This document shows, in pieces, positions 1 through 8,374 of a stretch of DNA of 36,938 nucleotides; positions within the stretch are counted from its first letter, which is position 1, and the number at the start of each line of letters is the position of its first letter. The position numbers were made by a program, and so were the translations under genes. This DNA is from Mediterranea sp. (in: CFB group bacteria) (GTDB lineage: Bacteria; Bacteroidota; Bacteroidia; Bacteroidales; Bacteroidaceae): NCBI GenBank assembly GCA_031261805.1, contig JAISIX010000123.1, positions 1 through 36,938 on the forward strand, written 5' to 3'. The notes under the pieces are model-generated. The model was not told where the DNA came from and did not search any database. It was given only the letters and a program-made list of their open reading frames with translations.

Positions 1-1083
1 CCCTTTGGCCTTTGCGCCGTGCCGATGAGCCAGATTGTGCGCATCCACGCCTCGTCGGGCACCACCGGCAAGCCAACCGTGGTGGGCTACACCCGCAAAG
101 ACCTCGCCTCGTGGACGGAATGTATCTCGCGCGCCTTCACAGCCTTTGGCGCCGACCGTTCGGACATCTTCCAGGTGTCCTACGGCTACGGCCTCTTCAC
201 CGGCGGGCTGGGAGCACACGCCGGGGCCGAGAATATCGGCGCCTCGGTCATCCCCATGTCGAGCGGGAATACGGAGAAACAAATCACGCTGATGCACGAC
301 TTCGGGGCGACCATGCTCTGCTGCACCCCCTCCTACGCCCTCTATCTGGCCGATGCCATCAAGGACTCCGGCCTGCCGCGCGACGAGTTTCGCCTCAAAG
401 CCGGCGCTTTCGGCGCTGAGCCATGGACGGAGCAGATGCGACGGGAGATAGAGGAAAAGCTGGGCATCAAGGCATACGACATCTACGGCCTGAGCGAGAT
501 AGCCGGTCCCGGCGTGGGCTACGAATGCGAATGTCAATGCGGCACGCACCTCAACGAGGACCACTACTATCCCGAAATCATTGACCCCGGCACACTGAAG
601 CCTGTCGAACCCGGGCAGACGGGCGAGCTGGTATTCACCCACCTCACCAAGGAGGGCATGCCGCTGCTCCGCTATCGCACACGCGACCTCACCGCCCTGC
701 ACTACGACACCTGCCAATGTGGGCGCACGCTGGCACGGATGGACCGCATACTGGGCCGCAGCGACGACATGCTCATCATCCGCGGCGTCAACGTCTTCCC
801 CACGCAGATAGAATCCGTCATCCTCGAGATGGCCGAGTTCGAACCGCACTACCTCCTCATCGTAGGACGCGAGAACAACACCGACACCATGCAACTGCAA
901 GTGGAGGTACGACCCGACTTCTACTCGGACGAAATCAACAAGATGGTGGCCTTGAAGAAGAAACTACATGCCCGCCTGCAAAGCGTGCTGGGGCTGGGTG
1001 TCGACGTAAGGCTGGTAGAACCGCGCAGCATAGAGCGCAGCGTGGGCAAGGCCAAACGTGTGATTGATAACCGGAAATTATAA
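1..1083 (+). CDS. Phenylacetate-CoA ligase family protein (5' end outside window)
   Basis: Adenylate-forming enzyme that would activate an aryl acetate with ATP and CoA. The reading frame is open from base 1, so the N-terminus lies upstream; 360 codons remain of a family usually about 430 residues long. The nucleotide-binding loop SSGTTGKPT is near the visible start, followed by the adenylation core (YGLSEIAGPG) and the C-terminal lid (LGRSDDMLIIRGVNVFPTQIE), all PaaK hallmarks. It ends 12 bases before a double-ACT gene, an arrangement common in Bacteroidota. In many anaerobes such ligases sit with indolepyruvate ferredoxin oxidoreductase and work toward aryl acetates plus ATP from aromatic amino acids; that role is inference here because the upstream genes are not visible. 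The family call is secure, the substrate is not. Confidence 0.93.
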   Translation, partial: PFGLCAVPMSQIVRIHASSGTTGKPTVVGYTRKDLASWTECISRAFTAFGADRSDIFQVSYGYGLFTGGLGAHAGAENIGASVIPMSSGNTEKQITLMHDFGATMLCCTPSYALYLADAIKDSGLPRDEFRLKAGAFGAEPWTEQMRREIEEKLGIKAYDIYGLSEIAGPGVGYECECQCGTHLNEDHYYPEIIDPGTLKPVEPGQTGELVFTHLTKEGMPLLRYRTRDLTALHYDTCQCGRTLARMDRILGRSDDMLIIRGVNVFPTQIESVILEMAEFEPHYLLIVGRENNTDTMQLQVEVRPDFYSDEINKMVALKKKLHARLQSVLGLGVDVRLVEPRSIERSVGKAKRVIDNRKL

Positions 1084-1095
1084 AACAACAACAAT

Positions 1096-1521
1096 ATGGT
1101 AGCAAAACAACTTTCTATCTTTCTGGAGAACAAGTCGGGCCGCCTCACGGAAGTAACCGAAGTGCTGGGCCGCGAAAACATCAACCTCTCCGCCTTGTGC
1201 ATCGCCGAGAACGCCGACTTCGGCATCTTGCGCGGCATCGTATCCGAACCCGACCGGGCTTACCAAGTGCTGAAAGAGAACCACTTCGCCGTGAACATCA
1301 CCGACGTGGTAGGCATCAGCTGTCCCAACGTGCCGGGCGCACTGGCCAAAGTACTGGGGTACCTATCGGCCGAAGGAGTCTTTATCGAATACATGTACTC
1401 GTTCGCCAACAACGGCATCGCCAACGTCGTCATCCGCCCCAGCAACCTGGAAAAGTGCATCGAGGTGCTGAAGGAGAAAAAGGTGGAATTGCTGGCCGCA
1501 AGCGACCTATACCAGCTGTAG
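1096..1521 (+). CDS. Tandem ACT-domain amino-acid-binding protein
   Basis: A 141-residue protein made of two consecutive ACT modules: residues about 3-66 (starting KQLSIFLENKSGRLTEV) and about 72-138 (starting VVGISCPNVPGALAKVL). Each has the Gly-rich turn after the first strand that binds amino acids in this family. There is no catalytic domain, so a regulatory or sensing role is likely. It follows the CoA ligase by 12 bases and is presumably co-transcribed, which suggests it senses an aromatic or branched-chain amino acid linked to that pathway. It could be annotated as an acetolactate synthase small-subunit homologue, but the pairing with a PaaK-like gene argues against that role. Confidence 0.88.
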   Translation: MVAKQLSIFLENKSGRLTEVTEVLGRENINLSALCIAENADFGILRGIVSEPDRAYQVLKENHFAVNITDVVGISCPNVPGALAKVLGYLSAEGVFIEYMYSFANNGIANVVIRPSNLEKCIEVLKEKKVELLAASDLYQL

Positions 1522-1600
1522 ACGAAGCAAGCTGGGCACTCCACCTCGTTAACTTACATAAAAAAAGAGGCGTTTCATTGCTGTATTTACGGCAATTGAC

Positions 1601-1608
1601 TAACTTTG
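1601..1608 (+). promoter_or_regulatory. Bacteroides-type -7 element upstream of bamD
   Basis: TAACTTTG matches the Bacteroidota sigma-ABfr -7 consensus TAnnTTTG. A TTG at 1578-1580, 20 bases upstream, can serve as the -33 element. A start site near 1615 would leave a leader of about 13 bases before the bamD ATG. Confidence 0.7.
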
Positions 1609-1627
1609 CGCATTATTTTGAACCGGC

Positions 1628-2431
1628 ATGAAGAAAAATATCCTAATAACCCTGTTTGCAGCGGCTGTTCTCAGTTCGTGCGGAGAATACAACAAGCTGC
1701 TGAAAAGCACCGATTACGAATATAAGTACGAAGCTGCCAAAAACTACTTCGCTAAGGGACAGTACACCCGTTCGGCTACACTGTTGAACGAGTTGATTAC
1801 CATCCTCAAGGGGACGGACAAGGCAGAAGAGTCGCTCTACATGCTGGGCATGAGCTACTACAACCAAGGCGATTACCAAACCGCCGCGCAGACATTTACC
1901 ACCTATTATAATACCTATCCGCGCGGCACGTTTGCCGAGCTGGCACGCTTCCATGCCGGAAAGGCGCTCTACCTCGACACGCTCGACCCACGCTTGGACC
2001 AGACCAGCACGTATCAGGCCATCCAGCAGTTGCAGTCGTTCATGGAGTACTTCCCCAACAGCAGCAAAAGCAAGGAGGCGCAAGACATGATTTTCGCTTT
2101 GCAAGACAAGCTGGTGGAGAAGGAACTATATGCCGCGCAGCTGTACTACAACCTGGGCACGTACCTGGGCAACAACTACCTGTCGTGCGTCATCACGGCC
2201 CAAAACGCGCTGAAGGACTACCCTTACAGCGACTATCGCGAGCAGCTCTCTATCTTGGTGCTGCGTGCCAAGTACGAGATGGCCGTGAACAGCGTGCTGG
2301 ACAAGAAAATGGACCGCTACCGCGACACGGTAGACGAGTACTACGCTTTCAAGAACGAGTTTCCCGAAAGCAAATACCTGAAAGAGGCCGAGAAGATATA
2401 CCAAGCCTCGCAGAAAGTAATTAAAGACTAA
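1628..2431 (+). CDS. bamD: Outer membrane assembly lipoprotein BamD
   Basis: Lipoprotein subunit of the BAM complex that inserts beta-barrel proteins into the outer membrane. The 267-residue product starts with a lipoprotein signal (MKKNILITLF, lipobox LSSC) giving lipidated Cys18. The rest is a run of TPR-like helices: paired motifs such as YNQGDYQTAAQTF and YLSCVITAQNALKDYP lie about 35-45 residues apart, as in BamD/YfiO. The length fits the family. It leads a cluster with rpoZ (16 bases on) and a DUF4293 gene, a synteny frequent in Bacteroides, and has its own promoter in front. Confidence 0.93.
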   Translation: MKKNILITLFAAAVLSSCGEYNKLLKSTDYEYKYEAAKNYFAKGQYTRSATLLNELITILKGTDKAEESLYMLGMSYYNQGDYQTAAQTFTTYYNTYPRGTFAELARFHAGKALYLDTLDPRLDQTSTYQAIQQLQSFMEYFPNSSKSKEAQDMIFALQDKLVEKELYAAQLYYNLGTYLGNNYLSCVITAQNALKDYPYSDYREQLSILVLRAKYEMAVNSVLDKKMDRYRDTVDEYYAFKNEFPESKYLKEAEKIYQASQKVIKD

Positions 2432-2447
2432 TTTTTAATAGAGTATA

Positions 2448-2783
2448 ATGGACTACAAGAAAACGAATGCGCCTGCTACCACGGTGACGCGAGACCTGAT
2501 GGAACTCTGTGCCGACACAGGGAACATTTATGAGAGTGTTGCCATCATCGGCAAACGCGCCAACCAAATCAGCGTGGAGATAAAGAACGACCTTTCCAAG
2601 AAACTGTCTGAGTTCGCTTCGTACAACGACAACATGGAAGAGGTGTTTGAGAACCGGGAGCAAATCGAGATTTCCCGCTACTACGAGAAATTGCCGAAGC
2701 CCACGTTGATTGCCACGCAAGAGTATATTGAAGGGAAGGTATATTACCGCAACCCGGCCAAGGAGAAAGACAAACTTCAGTAA
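2448..2783 (+). CDS. rpoZ: RNA polymerase omega subunit, Bacteroidota type
   Basis: A 111-residue protein of the RPB6/omega fold, which helps assemble and stabilise RNA polymerase. The conserved core is at residues about 25-75 (NIYESVAIIGKRANQIS, then SKKLSEFASYNDNMEEVFEN). The C-terminal tail with PKPTLIATQEYIEGKVYYRNP is characteristic of the longer Bacteroidota version. It lies 16 bases after bamD and 20 bases before the DUF4293 gene, so the three are probably one transcript. Confidence 0.9.
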   Translation: MDYKKTNAPATTVTRDLMELCADTGNIYESVAIIGKRANQISVEIKNDLSKKLSEFASYNDNMEEVFENREQIEISRYYEKLPKPTLIATQEYIEGKVYYRNPAKEKDKLQ

Positions 2784-2803
2784 CACTCCGCGCCACCCTC
2801 CTT

Positions 2804-3250
2804 ATGATTCAACGTATACAATCCGTCTATCTGCTGATTGCTACGGGATTGCTGATTACGGCGTTGTGCCTTCCGATGGGCTACTTTATGGATGCCTCGG
2901 GGGCACAACACGTGTTTAAGGCACTCGGTGCGCAACTGGCCGACGGTCACCACAACACGTGGGGGCTGTTCGCCATCTTGCTGCTAAGCACCATCGTCGA
3001 TGCCTTCACCATCTTCGCTTTCCGGGTACGTATCCTGCAGATTCGCCTGACTATCTTCAGCAGCCTGCTGCTGGTGGGTTACTACATCGCCTTCGTGGCG
3101 TTCTTCTTTGTGCTGAAACCCGATGCCACCTCGTTTCGCGTGGGCTGGGCACTCTGCCTCCCCTTGGTAGGCATCATCCTCAACGTGCTGGCACTCCGTG
3201 CCATCGGACGCGATGAGCTGATGGTGAAAGCGGCCGATAGGCTTAGATAG
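2804..3250 (+). CDS. DUF4293 family membrane protein
   Basis: A 148-residue integral membrane protein with four hydrophobic segments: about 5-25, 50-70, 78-102 and 113-135. The N-terminus MIQRIQSVYLLIA and the four-helix layout match the DUF4293 family, which has no established function. It follows rpoZ by 20 bases and is the last gene of the bamD cluster; a long inverted repeat lies directly downstream. The family assignment rests on the N-terminal motif and the synteny. Confidence 0.85.
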   Translation: MIQRIQSVYLLIATGLLITALCLPMGYFMDASGAQHVFKALGAQLADGHHNTWGLFAILLLSTIVDAFTIFAFRVRILQIRLTIFSSLLLVGYYIAFVAFFFVLKPDATSFRVGWALCLPLVGIILNVLALRAIGRDELMVKAADRLR

Positions 3251-3255
3251 GGATA

Positions 3256-3332
3256 TTAGTGATTAGCGGTTTCGTGATTAGTGATTAGCATCGACTGGGC
3301 TAATCACTAATCACTAAACCGCTAATCACTAA
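3256..3332. repeat. Long near-perfect inverted repeat built from GTGATTAG units
   Basis: The arms at 3256-3289 and 3299-3332 are 34 bases each and complementary except at one position, around a 9-base loop. Each arm contains GTGATTAG three times. It lies between two convergent genes and the right arm overlaps the fhs stop codon. It may terminate both transcripts, although neither side has a clean T tract. Confidence 0.85.
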
Positions 3333-4999
3333 CTAAGCCCCTCTATCTGTCCATCCACAATATCAATGCGCAAAGCTTGCGGGTCTTTGGGCAGGCCGGG
3401 CATACGGAGCATCTCTCCTGCGATGACTACTATCATCTCCGCTCCGTTGTTTATCACTATATCTTTGATGTGAAGTTCGAAGCCTTCTACCGAGCCGTAC
3501 TGTTTCGGATCGGCCGAGAAGGAATATTGTGTTTTGGCGATGCAGACCGGGTAGTGGGCAATGCCCATCTTCTCTATCAGCTTGATTCGGTTGGATGCGG
3601 CGTTGCTGTAAGTCACCACGCCCGCGCCATAGAGACCCGTGGCTATCTTCTCCACCTTTTGGCGCACAGTGTCGCCATCCTCGTAAGTGAAACGTAGTGG
3701 CTTCGAGGGATTTCGTTCGATAGTGTCGGCCACTAACCGAGCCATCTCTACCGCCCCTTCACCTCCTTGGGCATAAGCGTCGTTCACCACAAAGCCTACC
3801 CCCAGCTCTTGTTCGCAATGCCTGCGGAGCAGCTCCATCTCTTCGGCACTATCGTCCGCAAACCTGTTGAATACCACAACGACCGTTTGCCCAAATGCCC
3901 GGAGGTTGCGCAGATGTTTGTCGAGGTTGGACAGTCCGGCCCTTAGTCCTTCCATATCGAGTTCCTTGATGCGTGTCAATGGCACGCCACCGTGCATCTT
4001 CAGTCCCTGAGCCGTAGCTACCAGCACTGTAAGGCAGGGCTGCAGGCCACCACGCCGGCACTTGATGTTATAGAACTTCTCCGCCCCAAGGTCGGCACTG
4101 AACCCGGCCTCCGTCACCACATAGTCGCCGTAGGTCATCGCCATCTTCGTGGCCAGCAACGAGTTGCACCCGTGGGCGATGTTGGCAAACGGCCCTCCGT
4201 GTACAAAGGCAGCCGTCCCCTCGGTGGTCTGTACCAGGTTGGGATGGATGGCATCCTTCAGCAGGGCGGTGATGGCACCTCCCACGCCGAGGTCCTTCAC
4301 GGTGAAGGGTTGGTCGTCGTACGTAAAACCCAACAGGATGTTGTCGATACGACGACGCAGATCGTCAATGCCACTTGCCAGGCAGAGGATAGCCATGATT
4401 TCGGAAGCCGCGGTAATGTCGAAGCCCGACTCCTGCGTGATGCCATTGGACTTCGGCCCCAGTCCCACCACAATGCTACGCAGCGAGCGGTCGTTCACGT
4501 CGAGCACCCGTCGCCAAAGAATTTCCTTCAGCCCAAAGCCCTTCGCTTGGTTCTGGTAGAGGTGGTTATCAAGCAAAGCCGAAATCATATTGTGCGCAGA
4601 AGTGATGGCGTGGAAGTCGCCAGTGAAATGAAGGTTGATTTTCTCCATGGGCAACACCTGTGCATAGCCACCTCCAGCGGCTCCGCCCTTCATGCCGAAG
4701 CAAGGGCCAAGGGAGGGTTCGCGCAAGGCGACGATGGCCCGTCGGCCAATCTTGTTCAACCCCAGCGCCAACCCTACGGAGACGGTAGTCTTGCCGATGC
4801 CTGTAGGGGTGGCAGTGATGGCGGTGACAAGTATCAGGCGGCTCTCCTTCACCCGTTTCTCATCTATCAGCCGCTCGGGAATCTTGGCGATATAACGTCC
4901 GTAGTTCTCCACCTCTTCACGGGGGATGCCAATCTCCTCGGCTACTCTCTTAATTTTTTTCAGCTCAATACTCCGAGCTATCTCAATGTCTGTCTTCAT
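3329..4999 (-). CDS. fhs: Formate-tetrahydrofolate ligase
   Basis: ATP-dependent enzyme joining formate to tetrahydrofolate to give 10-formyl-THF for one-carbon metabolism. The 556-residue length is standard. The P-loop TPTGIGKTT is at residues 64-72, and further signatures are [13 protein letters not shown] and [16 protein letters not shown], the latter well conserved in the family. The start at 4999 is supported by a well-spaced promoter 40-75 bases upstream. The gene is monocistronic, convergent with the DUF4293 gene and divergent from a small exported-protein gene. Confidence 0.97.
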   Translation of the reverse strand: MKTDIEIARSIELKKIKRVAEEIGIPREEVENYGRYIAKIPERLIDEKRVKESRLILVTAITATPTGIGKTTVSVGLALGLNKIGRRAIVALREPSLGPCFGMKGGAAGGGYAQVLPMEKINLHFTGDFHAITSAHNMISALLDNHLYQNQAKGFGLKEILWRRVLDVNDRSLRSIVVGLGPKSNGITQESGFDITAASEIMAILCLASGIDDLRRRIDNILLGFTYDDQPFTVKDLGVGGAITALLKDAIHPNLVQTTEGTAAFVHGGPFANIAHGCNSLLATKMAMTYGDYVVTEAGFSADLGAEKFYNIKCRRGGLQPCLTVLVATAQGLKMHGGVPLTRIKELDMEGLRAGLSNLDKHLRNLRAFGQTVVVVFNRFADDSAEEMELLRRHCEQELGVGFVVNDAYAQGGEGAVEMARLVADTIERNPSKPLRFTYEDGDTVRQKVEKIATGLYGAGVVTYSNAASNRIKLIEKMGIAHYPVCIAKTQYSFSADPKQYGSVEGFELHIKDIVINNGAEMIVVIAGEMLRMPGLPKDPQALRIDIVDGQIEGLS

Positions 5000-5043
5000 A
5001 CTTTAGTCCTTCAATACGTGTAGTGCAATAAAGTTATGGAAGG

Positions 5044-5075
5044 CAAAAGTAAGTAATTCTTTAGGGAGAACCAAA
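5044..5075 (-). promoter_or_regulatory. Complete promoter for fhs
   Basis: Read on the minus strand, TTTG (5072-5075), 20 bases, then TACTTTTG (5044-5051) matches the Bacteroidota -33/-7 consensus at ideal spacing. The predicted leader to the fhs start is about 40 bases. Confidence 0.78.
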
Positions 5076-5084
5076 TATAATGGC

Positions 5085-5092
5085 TATCTTTG
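5085..5092 (+). promoter_or_regulatory. -7 element for the exported-protein gene at 5116
   Basis: TATCTTTG matches TAnnTTTG exactly and is 23 bases before the ATG. It lies just outside the divergent fhs promoter, so the two may interfere with each other. Confidence 0.65.
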
Positions 5093-5115
5093 GGCACATC
5101 TAAATACAGACGAGT

Positions 5116-5661
5116 ATGAGAAAACTGATTCTATTCTTCGGGCTGGTGGTCCTGTCGCTGCCGGCCTTGGCGCAGTCGGAGGTCCCCGCCGACACGCTAC
5201 GCCGCACCTTGCCACCCACCCTAAAGGAGTACGGTGGCTTCTTGATAGACATGGGACTGATGAATGTGCAACCGCCTCGTCTCCCTAAATTCACTCTCGA
5301 AGTACCCGATGCAAGCAAAGACTATAGCCGTATCTTTGGTCTGAGTAGTAACGTTTTATACACAAAGGGATTCGCTGTCGACCTCTTCTCCCCCACTTTC
5401 TCCAACTTCGGTTCGGGCTGGGGCTGGGGACTCTTCTCTCCCTTCTCCACCGGCGATATGCAAATGAGCACGTTCAAGCTGAAAAGTGGATGGATCATCC
5501 ACACGTATGGCGACTACGATAAAGATGGCTATCGAGTGCCCAACCCCAGCGCCATGCCTTGGGAACGCAACAACTTCCGTGGTGCCTTCGAGCTAAAAGC
5601 GCCCAACGGCAGCTTCGGTCTACGCATCCAAGTGCAGCAAGGACAATACTGGTTGTACTAA
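5116..5661 (+). CDS. Small exported protein of unknown function
   Basis: A 181-residue protein with a signal peptide (MRKLILFFGLVVLSLPALAQ, cleavage expected after residue 20). The mature part has no domain I can name. It is rich in Gly, Phe and Trp in the middle (FGSGWGWGLFSPF) and ends in alternating polar/hydrophobic residues with a terminal Tyr, which suggests a beta-rich periplasmic or outer-membrane-associated protein. It has its own promoter and is convergent with the Fur-type gene, whose stop is 19 bases beyond. It is likely a real gene because of the signal peptide, the promoter and neighbour-like codon use. Confidence 0.78.
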   Translation: MRKLILFFGLVVLSLPALAQSEVPADTLRRTLPPTLKEYGGFLIDMGLMNVQPPRLPKFTLEVPDASKDYSRIFGLSSNVLYTKGFAVDLFSPTFSNFGSGWGWGLFSPFSTGDMQMSTFKLKSGWIIHTYGDYDKDGYRVPNPSAMPWERNNFRGAFELKAPNGSFGLRIQVQQGQYWLY

Positions 5662-5680
5662 GGGGGAAGGTATCGTCGGG

Positions 5681-6109
5681 CTACAACCCTTTGCGTGCAC
5701 ACTCGGGGCAGATGCCCTTCAGCACGTAGTTCACACTGTCGAGGGTAAAGCCTTCGGGAAGGTCGATGACGGGAATATGGGTTTTCTTGAGGCAGAAGGT
5801 GCGGTGGCACCGTTCGCAGTAGAAGTGCGAGTGGAGGTCTTCTACGGCACAATTGCACGAGTCGTCGCAAACGGCATACTTCCACGAACCGCTGCCATCG
5901 TCGATGCTATGGATGAGGTGATGCCCCAAAAAGAGGGTGATGGTACGGGAGAGAGTGGACTTATCCACTGTATCGAGCATCGTCTCCAGGTCGAGCAATG
6001 AGACGGCCTGTCCCGCCTCCATCATGCCCTTGAGCACGAGGAGCCGGATAGCGGTAGGTTTTATATCCCTTTTGGCCAGCTTGTCCAAGTAGACCTTCTC
6101 TTCTTCCAT
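5681..6109 (-). CDS. Fur-family metal-responsive transcriptional regulator
   Basis: A 142-residue winged-helix repressor. The DNA-binding part is residues about 1-75 (IKPTAIRLLVLKGM; DKSTLSRTITLF, corresponding to the family's recognition helix). The dimerisation part carries HSHFYCERCHRTFCL, with Cys98/Cys101 and Cys134/Cys137 forming the structural zinc site and His93/His95 likely in metal sensing. A cluster Cys81, Cys85, Cys87 is additional. It starts 21 bases after the metal ATPase stop on the same strand, so it is probably co-transcribed and likely regulates that ATPase in response to zinc or a similar metal (inference). Whether it is functionally Zur, Fur or another subclass cannot be told. 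Confidence 0.9.
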   Translation of the reverse strand: MEEEKVYLDKLAKRDIKPTAIRLLVLKGMMEAGQAVSLLDLETMLDTVDKSTLSRTITLFLGHHLIHSIDDGSGSWKYAVCDDSCNCAVEDLHSHFYCERCHRTFCLKKTHIPVIDLPEGFTLDSVNYVLKGICPECARKGL

Positions 6110-6130
6110 TTCTTTCTTTTGTCTCCTATT

Positions 6131-8083
6131 CTATTTTATCAGTCGCTGGATACGCACGGCATTCAAGATGGCTATCAGCGCCACGCCCACATCGGCAAAC
6201 ACCGCTTCCCATAGGGTTGCCATTCCGATTGCCCCCAGCAACAATACCAAAAGCTTAACGGTGAAGGCCAGCCAAATGTTCTGCCACACGATGCGGCGGG
6301 TGATGCGTCCGATGGTAATAGCCTCGACCACCTTTGAGGGCTGGTCGGTCTGTATCACCACGTCGGCCGTCTCAATGGCGGCATCGCTGCCTAAGCCTCC
6401 CATGGCGATACCTACATGGCTAAGTGCCAATACCGGGGCATCGTTCAGGCCGTCGCCCACGAAGGCTATCTGATTGGCCGGGTTGCTACGCAGCTCTTCC
6501 AGGTGCTTCACCTTTCCCTCGGGCAACAGGTCGCCAAAGGCCTGCGACACGCCAAGCTTCTGCGCAAAGGTAGTCACAATGCCTTGTTTGTCGCCCGACA
6601 AGATACTTATATTATCAATATTTAGCGCTTTCAAACCATCAATAGCCGCACGGGCATCCACCTTCAGCGTATCAGCGAGGCGCAGGTAACCCACGTAAAC
6701 GCCTCTCACCGCACATACCACCAAGGTGTCGGTAAGGGTATCCAGCTCGGCCGGATAGGCGATGCCTCGCTTGGTCAACAACCGTGTGTTGCCTACCAGC
6801 ACGCTTTCACCCTGCACTTCTGCTTCCAAGCCGAAACCGGCCAGCTCCTGCGTCCGGATGGCACGAATAGGTTCGATTCCCTTCAAAGCCGCATACGCTA
6901 CCACCGCCTTGGCAATAGGATGCGTACTCTCCGCCTCTACCGAGGCGACTCGTCGCAACATGTCCTCTTCCGCGATACCAAGGGCGCAACAACACTCTTG
7001 CACGCTGAAAGTACCTTGTGTCAACGTTCCTGTCTTGTCGAACACCACAGCATTCACCCGGGTGATGGCATCGAGATAGTTGCCGCCTTTGAAGAGGATA
7101 CCTCGATGGGAAGCCGCCCCAATACCGCCAAAGTATCCCAGCGGAATGCTGACAACCAATGCGCAGGGACACGAGATGACAAGGAAGACCAACGCCCGAT
7201 AGAACCAGTCGGCAAAGACAAACGTGAACGTCGGTGTCAGCAGCGACCAAACAAAAGGCAGCAGCACGATGAGCACTGCCAACGCAATGACGATGGGGGT
7301 ATAGATACGGGCAAACTTACGGATAAAAAGTTCGGCCGGTGCCTTGCGCTCGGTGGCATGTTGCACCAACTCGAGGATACGAGCGAGGGCGCTCTTGTCG
7401 TAAGGGCGTGTCACCCGGAGGCGTACAACCTTGTCGGAGGCTATCATACCGGCCAGCACCTCTTCGCCTTGGCGGATGGTACGGGGCACGCTCTCACCCG
7501 TTAGCGCGGCAGTGTTGAAGGCGGCACGGTCCGTAAGCAACTCGCCGTCCAAAGGGATTCTCCCTCCAGCCTTTACCTCTATCACCTGCCCTACCCCAAC
7601 AGCCTGCGGACTAACCTCAAAGAGGTATTCCCCTGTTACCAACGCCGTCTTTTCGGGACGTACGTCCAGCAGTTCGCCGATGTTGCGCTTCGCCCGGTCC
7701 ACCGCCTTATCCTGAAACAACTCGCCGATGGAATAAAACAGCATGACGGCTACCCCCTCGGGATATTCGCCGATAAAGAAAGCCCCCAATGTAGCAATGA
7801 CCATCAGCGTGAACTCACTAAAGAAGTCGCGTTCCCGAATGCCCTCCCACGCCTCACGCATCACGGGAATGCCTACCGGCAGGTAAGCCACCACGTACCA
7901 TACCAGCGCTATGTAGGGTTGGCGGAAGAGAACGATATCCAGCATCCCCATCACCATACCCAACAAGAGCAGGAGCGACGAAAACATCACCGGGCCATAC
8001 TCCCGAAAGGTAACCACGGTGGCCTTCTCTTTATTGTTCTCGGATGCGCACGAAGAAGATGCGCGGCAGTTACATTGTCCCAT
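6131..8083 (-). CDS. P1B-type heavy-metal ATPase (Zn/Cd class)
   Basis: Inner-membrane pump that exports divalent metal at the cost of ATP. Using the start at 8083, the protein has 650 residues. Motifs in order: TGES (195-198), membrane metal site CPC (305-307), phosphorylation site DKTGT (Asp349), GDGLNDAP in the hinge, and a C-terminal Asp-x-Gly followed by Asn as in Zn/Cd pumps. There is no N-terminal GMTCxxC heavy-metal domain; instead a short Cys-rich tail (Cys4, Cys6, Cys12) may bind metal. The frame stays open to 8173, but a -7 element at 8111-8118 lies inside that extension, so the ATG at 8083 is chosen. The Fur-type gene follows by 21 bases. Confidence 0.95.
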   Translation of the reverse strand: MGQCNCRASSSCASENNKEKATVVTFREYGPVMFSSLLLLLGMVMGMLDIVLFRQPYIALVWYVVAYLPVGIPVMREAWEGIRERDFFSEFTLMVIATLGAFFIGEYPEGVAVMLFYSIGELFQDKAVDRAKRNIGELLDVRPEKTALVTGEYLFEVSPQAVGVGQVIEVKAGGRIPLDGELLTDRAAFNTAALTGESVPRTIRQGEEVLAGMIASDKVVRLRVTRPYDKSALARILELVQHATERKAPAELFIRKFARIYTPIVIALAVLIVLLPFVWSLLTPTFTFVFADWFYRALVFLVISCPCALVVSIPLGYFGGIGAASHRGILFKGGNYLDAITRVNAVVFDKTGTLTQGTFSVQECCCALGIAEEDMLRRVASVEAESTHPIAKAVVAYAALKGIEPIRAIRTQELAGFGLEAEVQGESVLVGNTRLLTKRGIAYPAELDTLTDTLVVCAVRGVYVGYLRLADTLKVDARAAIDGLKALNIDNISILSGDKQGIVTTFAQKLGVSQAFGDLLPEGKVKHLEELRSNPANQIAFVGDGLNDAPVLALSHVGIAMGGLGSDAAIETADVVIQTDQPSKVVEAITIGRITRRIVWQNIWLAFTVKLLVLLLGAIGMATLWEAVFADVGVALIAILNAVRIQRLIK

Positions 8084-8110
8084 AATTCTATCCCTTATTA
8101 TTTTACGCTG

Positions 8111-8118
8111 CAAAGATA
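8111..8118 (-). promoter_or_regulatory. -7 element for the metal ATPase, sets its start codon
   Basis: On the minus strand this reads TATCTTTG, an exact TAnnTTTG match. It is 27 bases before the ATG at 8083 and inside the longer open frame, which argues against a start at 8173. No well-spaced -33 was found. Confidence 0.7.
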
Positions 8119-8150
8119 GCGTATCAAGCGTGCAACAAAGTTGCAAACAC

Positions 8151-8185
8151 AAAAAAACGGTACCACGACTCACGTCGTAGCACCG
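8151..8185 (-). terminator. Rho-independent terminator downstream of galE
   Basis: On the minus strand a 12-bp stem (two G-U pairs, loop GTGA, region 8158-8185) is followed directly by seven T residues (8151-8157). It lies 190 bases after the galE stop and just before the ATPase promoter, separating the two units. The 8186-8374 stretch between it and galE shows no gene. Confidence 0.8.
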
Positions 8186-8374
8186 TCACAACACAAACAC
8201 AAAATAAAACACGACAAAACTACTATGCAATCTTGCTTGTCTATACCCTAAGGTATACGTACAGCGCAGGCATATTCACATATACACTAAGCCGATCAAG
8301 CGGATTGAATCTTAAAACAAGACCGTTTTCACGGTTTGTTTAAATCTTTATGCTATAAAAACAAATTCTATTTC

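Noticed and set aside
3992..5023. 343-residue plus-strand open frame
   Set aside because: It is the antisense shadow of fhs, whose protein has all the family motifs.
8084..8173. N-terminal extension of the metal ATPase
   Set aside because: The extension contains the exact -7 element and a second ATG at 8083 begins a typical Cys-containing N-terminus.
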